From: Utricularia gibba
Taxonomy: Eukaryota > Streptophyta > Magnoliopsida > Lamiales > Lentibulariaceae
NCBI GenBank assembly: GCA_002189035.1
Contig: NEEC01000019.1
Location: 1,426,001-1,490,000 of the forward strand
DNA: 64,000 nt
Reading direction: 5' to 3'
A model generated the notes under the pieces. The model did no database searches. It saw only the letters and a list, made by a program, of their open reading frames with translations, and was not told the DNA's origin. The position numbers and the translations under genes were made by a program. Positions 18,459-29,026 of this stretch are shown here, in pieces. Position 1 is the first letter of the stretch. Every line of letters begins with the position of its first letter.

Positions 18459-19918
18459 TTCAGGTCTCCTAGAGAACACTACACAGCAGAAAGAGTTCAA
18501 ACAGACAATAACAACAAGGTAGTTTTTGTTAACAATAGAGATATATTCCTATACATGTAAATAATATGATAATATATATATATATATATTCGAAATATAT
18601 CGAATCATGTATTTAGATATTTATTTGACACATATAATAATAGTAATATATCTTATTATATTAAATATATATTTTTGTATATTTAATTAATATAATCTAT
18701 TATCTTTAATTTTATTATTAGTATCTTGAAATATTTAATATACCTTTTGAATATAATCACTTGTATTGGGTACATAGTATCTTTTAATATATTTAATATT
18801 AGATGGGTTATTACGTAATACATATATTGAATATATTTAATTTATATAATAATATAATATAATATCGAATTCTATATACCATTGGGTATATTTAGAGATT
18901 ATAGTAAATATAATTTTAAGTATATAATCTAGGCATTAAATCATGTACTCTAAATGTATTGAATAATATATAATTTATTACAAATTCGAATCTACTTATT
19001 AGTATATATACTTTATAGTGCATTTTTAATAAAAGGTATTATTAAATAATTTTTTAATTAAATGTAATTAAATATATTATGCAAAACATAAAGTTATTAT
19101 TTGGTGATAAAAATAATTTTTATTTTAAAGACAATTTAATTTTTGTGAATAATTTAAAAGTATAATACACAATTATATTTATTTATCACATGTATATTAC
19201 ATTTAAATTCATAAATTTGTTTTATTTGAAAATATATCATTTAAATTTTAAATAAATTATCAAATATATGTAGAATGATACTTTTCTTATATAATAATCT
19301 AAGTAGTTTTAGAAAAATCAAGCAAGGAATCCAAAAGGGGAGCATCTCTAATCTCATGCGTCTTATGTATTTTTTTATTCATAGAAGTTAATATTAAATA
19401 TTCTATTTTTTCAAAAACAAATTAAAATACCAATGAAAAATATTATAATTAAAAACAAAGGCCCAAACTCGACAATATTCTTTAAATTATAACATTATAA
19501 TGTTTTTTTCCTTTTAATATATTAAAATTATGAGGGGGCCATCGAATAGGAAAAAAAGAAAGTCATGAGAGCAAATAAATGTAGTGTAATTATTTAAGAA
19601 AATGAGCACACTATACTTCATAGTCCCTATTTTTAGAAGTTTGAAATGGATGGGATTTTTTTATTACTTATTAGAAATAATTTGAGAATTAATCGTGAAA
19701 AATGATTTGGTAACCCTATTTTTCTCACAAAGGAAATATTCACGAAAAATTGAAAATGAAAAAACCATATTAATAAAAATAATTTTTTTTATTCTTGAAA
19801 ATGTGATATTTAATTTTTGCAGCTATCTTGAAAAGGAAAAGGATCTGATTCCCGACATGTTGAAGCTATTTAATTGAGTTGCTTGATTTGTCCTCTGAGA
19901 ACTGTGCGTCCATCGGAA
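18459..19918. other. Long AT-rich spacer between LARP and calmodulin
   Basis: About 1.4 kb of extremely AT-rich DNA (densest 18540-19690) with ATATAT tracts and poly-A/T runs. It has no open frame of note, no terminal inverted repeat that I can see, and no tRNA-like fold. The last 100 bp before 19919 are the calmodulin leader. It may be decayed transposon sequence or a matrix-attachment-like region; the sequence does not decide. Confidence 0.55.
18572..18589. repeat. AT dinucleotide microsatellite
   Basis: Nine AT units within the AT-rich spacer upstream of the LARP gene. Confidence 0.75.
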
Positions 19919-20706
19919 ATGGCGGATCAGCTCTCCGACGATCAGATCGCTGAATTCAAAGAAGCTTTTTCACTATTCGACAAGGATGGGGATGGTAGAT
20001 GACAATAACGCCTTTTCCTCCTTTTTCTTTTTTTTTTTTTGAATTCTTAATCGCCTCCGCCTTCCAACTCTTTACAGGATTAAGATTGTCTTCGCCGCGA
20101 ACTGTGGATTTAGTGCCCTTTTTTGTTTTTGATTTTCCGGAATTATTTTTTGTGGGGTTTGTTGCCCCTGTAGTGGTTGCAGGATTTGTTGAAACTGTCA
20201 CTAAGTTTTGTGCTGCGTGATTGGAAGGAAGTACATATAAATTTAGTGGGAAATGATGGTTTTTAGCTGTGAATGTTGTACTGCTGCACTCTTTCCGTTT
20301 GAATCTGGTATATATAACTTCTGTTTTGATAGGTTCCATTACAACTAAGGAGCTAGGTACTGTGATGCGCTCATTGGGACAGCATCCTACTGAGGCTGAA
20401 CTTCAGGACATGATCAATGAAGTGGATGCTGATCAGAGTGGAACAATCGACTTCCCGGAGTTCCTCAACCTTATGGCTCGAAAGTTGCGGGACACAGAAT
20501 CTGAGGAGGAGTTGAAGGAGGCTTTTCGTGTTTTCGACAAGGATCAGAATGGGTTCATTTCTGCTGCTGAACTTCGTCATGTGATGACAAATCTTGGGGA
20601 GAAGCTAACCGATGAGGAGGTTGATGAGATGGTCCGTGAGGCGGATGTGGATGGCGATGGACAGATCAACTACGAGGAGTTTGTCAAAGTTATGATGGCC
20701 AAGTGA
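19919..20706 (+). CDS. CAM: Calmodulin
   Basis: Calcium sensor of 149 residues with four EF-hands. Two exons, 19919-19994 and 20333-20706, joined inside the codon after DKDGD as in other plant calmodulin genes. The EF loops are [36 protein letters not shown] and [12 protein letters not shown]. The linker is [18 protein letters not shown] and the C-terminus is FVKVMMAK. Two features differ from the usual plant consensus: residue 27 (Met counted) is Ser where plant calmodulins carry Cys, and the second loop has QS where GN is usual. Calcium ligands are kept in all four loops. The lysine in GEKLTDEEV, a methylation site in calmodulins, is present. It sits alone between a LARP gene and GONST. Calmodulin versus a close calmodulin-like isoform is the only doubt. 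Confidence 0.95.
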
Positions 20707-21447
20707 GATCCTCAAAACTATATGTTTTCAATATCACCATAACTTGCCAGACAGGGTAGAATTAAGTCTTCATCAGGTTGATAGATACATGCATACGAGT
20801 ACGAGTCCTTCATGAATTCTGAAACTGCCAAGTTGCTGTCTTTAATCTATCGTTTTGTTCTTCTGTTAGTCAACTAGTATCATGAGTCATCACCACTTGC
20901 TCCTTCCCCATAATCACCCGCTGTGCTAAAGTTTAGCTAGTAGCAGAGCTTTTCCATCTGCGGTATGGGGATTTGCCTTCCTTTGTCTATCCTGGTGGGA
21001 GTGAAAACAAGATGTATAGTTTGTTCTGTGCTAGCTTTTCATGGGGCATTAGTTGCATTGCTTGTCTTGATTGACTTCAAGGAAGAAATGAAAATGCTGC
21101 ACTTGCAGGAGGATGGAGGCAAGAAGAGAAGCAGCGAGGAGCTCGAGCTATGACAAGGGGAGCAAACACGGCCTTGAAAGTGAGACAAGAAAGAAAACCA
21201 AGTGTGGTTGTTCGATTCTCTGAAATCCCCCATGCCCAAACTTGATGATGTAAAATAAGTTGTTTATTATTTCGATTTACGTGTATTATGAGATTCAAAC
21301 TCGAAAATAAAGATAACAAATAATCTACCTTTATTTTCAATTGTCATTTTTACAATGCAGATAGTGATTTGAAGGAGAAAAAAAGTGATGTATGTGTATA
21401 AAAGGTGTGACCGTACAATGCAGTAGCTCTGTCTGTAAAACCTTAGT
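20707..21447. other. Converging 3' flanks of calmodulin and GONST
   Basis: Mostly the calmodulin 3' UTR and downstream DNA up to about 21150, then AT-rich sequence and the 3' end of the transporter gene. The short open frames here overlap one another on both strands and show no conserved motif. Confidence 0.55.
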
Positions 21448-23300
21448 TCAGCGCCTCATTTTTGCTCTTGCAAAGAGCACTCCTGCCAACAAACCTGCAG
21501 AAGAGAATATCAAACCAGCCCTTCAACAGTGAACTTTGTTGATCATCAGATGACTCACCGAAGAAAATACTCAGAAGATTCTCCATACTGGTGCGAACAC
21601 TGAAGAGGAGAATCCCAGCAATTGAAAGAGGTATCTTGTTCAGAGATCCAACCAAGCTGTGATATCGAAGTTTCCAGTGCGTATTAACGAACTAGTAATG
21701 TAGAAATAGAAGCAGAAGTAGTAGTGGCAACCTGTAAGTGGTGGCTCCTGTGTGGTGAAGGAACCACATTGAGGTAAAGCTGATAGCCAAGCCCAAGAAT
21801 CCACTAAATGTCATCAGCATCCAGAAAGAGGGTACTCTCAGGAGGGGGCTTTTAGTTGGTGTGGTGTGGAGGCAGGGAAAAAGGAGCGAGGTGAGCAATG
21901 TGGATCACGGAAGAACGTAGATAACAGCAGAAAAGCACTACTTACGTTTCTAAAAGATACTCAAATTCATTGAAGATGAAGATCAGAATGATTCCTAGAG
22001 GCATTGAGAGGCAGTTGTTCATGAACACCATGGAGATCTCATTCAGTTCTCCGGATTTTGTAACTAGCTGTGCTGTATCCATCACCCTACGCAAAGTCAG
22101 CTGCAGCACAGGATGATCAATCATCCCCTTGTTCAAGAAACATATTGCAGAATATGGCAGCAAAAAATTCTAATGTTCTGTAAACTTGAACTAAATGGGA
22201 TGGTTCTATTTGATGGTAAACAAGATGGGATAGTGAAGCATAATTACTCACTGAATACGATGCTGTCAGAACACAATTGATGATCTGCCATGTATAGCCA
22301 ACAGCATGAAATTGGATATCAGTGAATCCTCCTGCTATTGCTGAAATGATCTGCTCAGTATTAGAGCATTCAAACTTCATTGGACTATTGAAAACAGTCA
22401 CAATTTCAAGGGAGAAGTTAAAATTATCCTTACCATCAAGATGAGGGATGTCCAAACTTTGTAATCATGGCGTTTTTTAAATAAATACATTTCTCCAAGC
22501 GCAGTTATCACGTTGGTAGCATTCTTCAAAACTGTAACCATGGCAACGTTTATGTGTTTCAGACTGCAAGGAAATGAATACATCATGTAGCCTCGTTGAA
22601 AACAGAGGGCAATAGCACCACAGAAAATAGGTCTCCTAGCTGTAAATGACATTTACTCTTGTCAGTTGACTAGCTAAGTGTAGACATGTTGAGAACAATG
22701 CGAACCAAGGCTAGAAATAATAGCAATTGAGCATACAGCCAAGAATAACAGCAACACCACAGCGCTATTTAAAACAACAGTGAAATGATAACCAACACGA
22801 GTTAAGAAGGATTAAAGCACAGCCAATAGCTTTGCATACTGTTGAAATACATAGTGGTACCTGTACATGCTCGTGAACAGCATTCCAACAAATATAAAGT
22901 TGACTGGAAACCAGACCTTGATTAATCTCCATCTAAGTGGCTCCAATGTGATTACACCAAACAACTTCATAAGGGAAATAACAATTACTGCAACAAAATT
23001 CTGCACCCAAATCACCAGTGTTTTCACCATCAGAGTGAAACATGGAATTTTCATAGCTAAATTGGAAGGCGAAGAAGGATTAACCTGGTATAGCATCAGG
23101 GATATCCCGGCGTTAAAATTGTAACTAGAAAGAAAAAACTTGTTCCCTAGTATCATCGCACAAGAAGCAAAACAATACGAGGCTCCAGACACGAAAGCAA
23201 CATTGCCTATTTTTCCTCTTTTACTCCGTATCACCTTTACTTTGTCTCTTGTCGAATTACCATACTCTAAATCCACCTGATCGTTGATCTTCAGAGTCAT
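21448..23300 (-). CDS. GONST1: GDP-mannose (nucleotide-sugar) transporter, GONST1-like
   Basis: Multi-span Golgi antiporter of the drug/metabolite superfamily that imports GDP-sugars for glycan synthesis. Exons in order encode SGASYCFASCAMILGNKFFL, NFNAGISLMLYQ, NFVAVIVISLMKLFGVITLE, VWFPVNFIFVGMLFTSMY, SLKHINVAMVTVLKNATNVI, TALGEMYLFKKRHDYKVWTS, IISAIAGGFTDIQFHAVGY, LTLRRVMDTAQLVTKSGELN, PLLRVPSFWMLMTFSGFLGL, SFTSMWFLHHTGATTY, and SLVGSLNKIPLSIAGILLF, ending LLAGVLFARAKMRR. GSLNK corresponds to the GALNK sugar-nucleotide motif. All joins I followed are in frame. The start at 23300 (MTLKINDQVDLEYG) is chosen by analogy with the acidic GONST N-terminus. An in-frame ATG at 23321 overlaps a sequence that looks like a splice acceptor (TTATGCAG), suggesting a 5' UTR intron. 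GONST1 rather than GONST2 is inferred. Confidence 0.9.
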
Positions 23301-24973
23301 CTCAGAGCCTGAGAGCTGCATAAGATAAGTATCAATGAACTTTCAGTCACACACTAACCACCAGGAAGGAGCTATGAAAAAATTTGAAACTCCCTTAATC
23401 AACTGAACACACATCCTGGATTTTGCACTCAACTATTACCTTTGACGACAGAAACTGAAACGAAATATACCTTTCACTGATACTCTGGAAAACATATCTT
23501 AAACAAGATTGAAAAAAAGTTCCAAGATCATATTTTTTTACATATGATTGAATGCATTCCAATTTCAAAAAAAGAGGTAGCAGAATCCACAAATACCCAT
23601 TGAGCACAAAATCCCATCCTCAGAAAGGAGGAAAAGAAAACAAAAAAACCCACCCAGCGTTATGAGTATTTGAAAACATCAAAGAACAAAGTCTTACGAA
23701 GTTAAAACCACCGATCATTACCAGCTTCACGGGAAATCTACCAGGCTGTTAACGGGTTGCACCGAAAACCCACCCCACCCCAATTCTGCAAAAACACAGA
23801 TACCCAAGGCGTCCCTCACCGCCGCATCCATCCTTTCATCGATCCAGAATTGGACTTTTTTCTCAGCACAGAATCAACAACAAGTTTCCCAACTCCAACC
23901 AATACTTCCCAGTTCCACATCACATAAATGGTTGATCAAACAAGCACCAAGGGGAGCGCTATAAGTGGACCAGCAGCAAGGACAGGGGGCAGTCAACACT
24001 ACAGGCACAGAGCATCTGCGCACTCCCCGCGACGTCGTTTAGTTAATGCCGTAGTACTTGGTTATCACATTTTGTGTAGCTTGACTTTTAGTTACAGAGA
24101 CTACAGCAAATAGCTGTGCCGTGCGCATTAATGTTAGATACCCGATGAGGTTGTCCCGCTGTTTTAAAATGGGCCAACATGTTATTGTTGGATTAGATTC
24201 TGATTTTCATAATTTCTCTTTAATTTTTAAAGATTTAAATCTTTAATCATATTATACTAAAATCATAAATTCATATATTATTAAATTTTTTAAATATCTA
24301 TTTTAATAATTAAATAAAAGGTGAATTATAAAAATTATAATATTTACTTTTTAATATATTAAAATTTACAATATATATTTTATTTTATTAAATTTTAGAA
24401 TATAACTTAATATTATCTTATAAAACAGTTTTACAATATCAAACTGAAATATATTTTACATAATTTAAAACACAATTTTAAATTATACCTTACAATCGGT
24501 TTGAATCTATGGTATGATTTTATTTATGATTTTGAATCTAACTTTTTAAAATATATTCAATGGTTAATTAAATTTATAAATATTAAATTTAAATAACGTT
24601 GTAGTGGTAGCCGGAGGCTCGAGGTTTAAGAGAGCTGCTGTTGCTGGTTCTAGTGGGGGGTCATGATCAAATCAAGCTAAGTGATTCGGAAGGGCATGGT
24701 GAGGGCGCGGGAATCTCTGTAGGATTGGGAAATGAATGAATGAATTGATGCCCAAATCCCACATCTACTTGATAGACAGGAGGCATGTTTACATTGAATG
24801 GAAGAATATGGAGAATCTGCAGTTGTTGTCCATCACAAACATTTCCATTATTCTTTCAAGTTTATCATGAGGAGCAGGGGAGGAGATCACATGCAGGCAG
24901 AGGGCAGAGGGGGGAAAGGGGGAGATGCAGTTGCTCAAAATTTCAGCCTTCCCCATGGGAGTTGTGAGTGCAG
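23301..24973. other. GONST leader/promoter, AT-rich block, SKIP35 3' flank
   Basis: 23320-23960 probably holds the GONST 5' UTR intron and first exon (minus strand). 24180-24600 is very AT-rich. 24600-24970 is the SKIP35 3' UTR region. No coding region can be supported. Confidence 0.5.
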
Positions 24974-27255
24974 TTAAGCCATACCAGGAGGATGAGGAGG
25001 AGGGGTGACCAAAAATGCGGGAAAATGGCGTTCCAGCTCTGCCAACAGCTCCTTCTTCTGCCCCACTTCGTCCAGGCACACTCCCGAGAGCCGCCAGCAC
25101 GCCTCCACGAGCTGTCCCCGGTGCCTCTGCGACAGCAGCCGGCCTCTGGCTTCGATGACCTCCCGGTAGAGTGGGAGGTATGTGATGGCTACTCTCAGCT
25201 GGGCTGGGAGGTCCATCAGGCGGATTGGGGAGTTTCCCCACTTCATGATCTTCACTACGTTTGTGAAATGGAGCTGTCCTTCGTTGAGGCCGATGTAGAA
25301 GGCCTCCTGAGACCAGTATGCGCGGAGGAAATCCCTGAGCTCTGGATCGATGGCTTCATCATCCGACATTGCGATGCTTTCTGCAACAGCGTACGTGGCT
25401 GCTGGATCTAGAAGGAAATCTGAGTACAGGAGAAACTCCACCCCATCGAATGACCCACAGCTTCGCTCGCCAGCAGCCTTGAGGATTTCGATGCTGAGTG
25501 CAGCCAGAACGTGCTGAGGGACATGGGGGAGGAGGTATGCAGCTACTTGGATTCGGCTACTTGAGGTTGCAGCGGTCAGAGCAAGACAGAGCTCCATGTC
25601 CCTGCAGCCCCTTTGTACGAACCAATGTACAACAGGCATGCAACCCCTCTCCGCAGCTCTCATCAGAGGGCCCAAGAATGCAACAGCGTTTCCCTCTTCG
25701 ACAAGGCATTCCATTGTGCCGATTTTACCGTAGTGAGAAGCGAATCCCAATGCTAAATCGACATCCACATCCAAGCTGTTCCTTTGAGCAATCTAAAGTC
25801 ATCACCAAGAAATGGAAAACAATGAGTTGATGATGCAGGAACCGTACAAAAGACACGTCCAATTCAGCAAGAGGGAATGCGTGGAAATGAAATGAACACA
25901 GAAAGCATTTACCTGCAATAAAATGCGGACAAGCTCCGTGCTCCCGAACCGTGAAGCTTCTAAAAAGCACTGATTTACATTATCGGCACCTCCCTCGACT
26001 AGAAGGCTCAGCAATCCTTGAACGGCAGTAGCTGATACCCCGGATGCCCAACCAGGATCAAAAGAACTAGAGAAAAGAGTGAGTGGGAAACAAGCTGCAT
26101 CAAATGCTTCTGTAAAATCTTTCCCAGTAAGACGGTTTCCGGCCAGATCAAGGAATGTCCTGAAGGCAGATAGCTGCAGCTGGACCTCCAGAGGAGAATT
26201 GCTGCTCACCCTGTCCTTATTTCCCTGGCAACGAGCATGGAAACTAATGCATTTAAGAGCCCATTCAGTGAATTTCTGAACTTTGGCACCGGCCTCTGCC
26301 TTCAGCACTTCATCGCCAGTGCATTCTTGCAGCCGCTCATGTAACCTGATTCAGTAATGAAGTGGTGCGGGGAGGGGGGGGGGGTGCTTTTTAGAAACAC
26401 GAAAATACAAATGCCAATGAATAAAGAATGGCAGAATGATGACAGTGAAAAAAGAAGACCATACTAGAAGGATTTGTGTAGTTCTCATTTGATAATTTAA
26501 TACAAGAACAATCCTCAAAGAGTATTGCTCAAAGTGGATCTGCACAAGTTAATCAGCTACCTTTGTGCCATCACAGAAACAGTATCCGCTAGGCTCATTG
26601 TCCGTCTCTGGCAAGCAGAAACACAAGAAGCTAGAAACGAAGTTCTAAGAGCAGCTCGAGTGAAGTCATATGCCCCGTTATCAATTACCTTCTTAATCAA
26701 CCCAGTAATTCCATATAATTCTGCTTCTGTACTCAAGAACCAAATCGAGTCTAAAGCTATACATAGGGCATCATTCAGAGTCTGAGGATCAGCGGCCAAT
26801 ATCAGACCTTCAGCAAGTTCCCAATCATGCGCACTAACAGCACCCTGAAACAGGCGACCAACCTCAATTCTATCCTGTCGACTGAGCTTTTTCCCATTTT
26901 TTCCGGGTTCGAAATCTGATACGTCCAGCCTGGGTTTGAGCTTTTCAGCACCACAGCTACAGACGCTAATGCCCAAATCTCCATTTCCTACAAGTGGTTT
27001 TTCTCTTGAGAAAACCAAATCTCCTTGAATTCCTTCATCACCCTTTTCGCCACTGAAGACTACATCAGTTTCATGTTCATTCCCGTTGCTCCTTATCACC
27101 GATTCAGATTCGGTTGTTTCCATCTCTGTCATACCAATTTCTGGATCATTGGACTCTTCTGTCCTGATCTGATTCCCAGTAACCAAGACTTGGTTTTCAC
27201 TTTCAATTCTATTCTCACATTCTCCTTCATGTAAAGGACCTTTATTTGCTTCCAT
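24974..27255 (-). CDS. SKIP35: SKIP35-like ankyrin repeat protein (SKP1-interacting)
   Basis: Homologue of Arabidopsis SKP1-interacting partner 35, a plant-specific protein found by its binding to the SCF ubiquitin-ligase adaptor; its biochemical role is not known. The start is the ATG at 27255 (MEANKGPLHEGECENRIES). An acidic, disordered N-terminal part runs to about residue 100. Helical repeat sequence follows: KLSRQDRIEVGRLFQGAVSA, HDWELAEGLILAADPQTLND, LLSLLVEGGADNVNQCFLEA, SRFGSTELVRILLQ, IAQRNSLDVDVDLALGFASH, and YGKIGTMECLVEEGNAVAFL. The C-terminus is ELLAELERHFPAFLVTPPPH then PPGMA. There are three coding exons (about 27255-26560, 26345-25915, 25790-24974), all in frame. The ankyrin repeats are degenerate. 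No F-box is visible. The 5' leader with introns extends to about 27960. Confidence 0.9.
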
Positions 27256-29026
27256 TCTATATATAAACCCCACACACCAAACTTCAATTTCAAAAAACAG
27301 AAACTCAAAATGCGTGGTTTTCCCACTACCAACCTATTCCTATACAAGTAAAACTCAAAAATCTGCCAAAGCACAACCGCTTAATCCACCAGTTTCCAGG
27401 TAATGATCTTTGAAAATCAAAGACCACAAAACCCCTTGATTCCCTGGCGCCTCACAAAACCCCAGACTTTTATGGGGAAAAATTAGGGGAAAAAAAAAAC
27501 CAAAGAGGCTTGCACGCCAACAACCAGCGAAACGCTTCAGAGATCAAATCTGATCTCCATAAGCTCAAAAGGAAAAAACCAATAAATTATACGGGCAATC
27601 AGAAACCCATCACGAACACCATATTCTAATACAAAACCCCTTTAACCATCAAATTATCTGCCCAATCAAAACCCTTCAACTTCATAGAAAAAGTCACGAT
27701 GTACTCCAGAAACCGATCGGCTTCCAAATTCCTGCAACCCCAAAATTCGTTTCTGTCAAACCAACCAAAATTAATACAGATAAACGAAGAACCACCAAAA
27801 GTGGACCAAAAAAAAAGTTTAAAAATACCATAGAAACACATAAATCCCAAGTTCCTTGACTCCAAATGATCAAATCTCTCGCACCAAAACCAAAAAATGA
27901 AAGGGAAGCGTAAAGGCAATACCTAAACAATTATGAGCAGAGAGAAGTAGAGAGAGAAACCATGATGGTGTGGTTGCCCTCATCTCAGAAAGAAACCGAT
28001 TTGTTTCCTAGCAATCTTTTCTTTTCCAACCCCTTTATTTTCGGAAATTCATTTCGTTACTCCAAACCTAAAATGGACAAAAATAATATCAATTAAATCA
28101 GGGGTCATAAATGATCCATTTTCCCATTTTCCGAATATTTTAACAAAATTATTTCTGGTATAATACAACTATATTAAAAAAAATAATAATCATAAAAAAA
28201 ACATATTTTTATCCAAGGTGCCGTTGAACGTGACCCCAAGGCAACTGCCGGAGAGTCAACATCCCATTCTCGATGAATTTTAATTATATTTTTTGAAAAA
28301 TATTCTAAATATATATATTTATAATATTTTCATTATAATCATATAATATAGATTTATCTAGATATTAATGTTCAAATATATTATAAATTAAATTATGTAA
28401 AAACACGTATTTAAACATTGTTTTGGGGATACATTAATTCTATTTCTAAAGTTGAAGCAGATGAACTTGGGATCATTTATAAAAATGATCATTCATATGT
28501 TACAGATAACCAATTTTATTATATACTTTATAATATATAATCATATTTCTAATTAATCCGATGACCCTGCATCAGAACTGGAACATGGTGCTGAGCTTCT
28601 GTAAGCCTTCTTTGGACAGCTGCTTTCTCAGGGACAGAACACAAGTTCTGCTTCACAATGTTTGGTTGCTCGAAGTGCTGAATATGTATACCATGAAACT
28701 GGGCTGCTGCTGATGAATGCAAATGGTATTTGTGTGTTTTGAGTTTATGCACATGCTACAGTTGTGTGTCTTTGGAATGAATGGAGAGTGAAAAAGGTGA
28801 CTTCTAGAGATCAATATAAAGAAAAGACTTGATGACAGATAGACCTCAGGGGATACAACAGGAGTAGCTCACAACAGATGATGTAAACGTTATTGCTGTG
28901 AATGAATGATAATGCTTGGATCAGTGGCAGCAACACAACAGCAGTGGAAGCGACAAGCATGACTAGCTTTTCAAATCATTGTAAAAGAGGATTGATTCAA
29001 CCAGGTTCTAGATACCTGGAGGTGCT
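27256..29026. other. SKIP35 leader/promoter and MTHFR 3' flank
   Basis: 27256-27960 looks like a spliced 5' leader of SKIP35. 28080-28560 is AT-rich. 28560-29026 is the downstream region of MTHFR. I see no further gene. Confidence 0.5.

Noticed and set aside
24968-25411. 147-residue plus-strand open frame
   Set aside because: Fully antisense to the last exon of SKIP35.
28549-28752. 67-residue minus-strand open frame downstream of MTHFR
   Set aside because: No motif, within 3' flank sequence, and next to an AT-rich block. Chance length.
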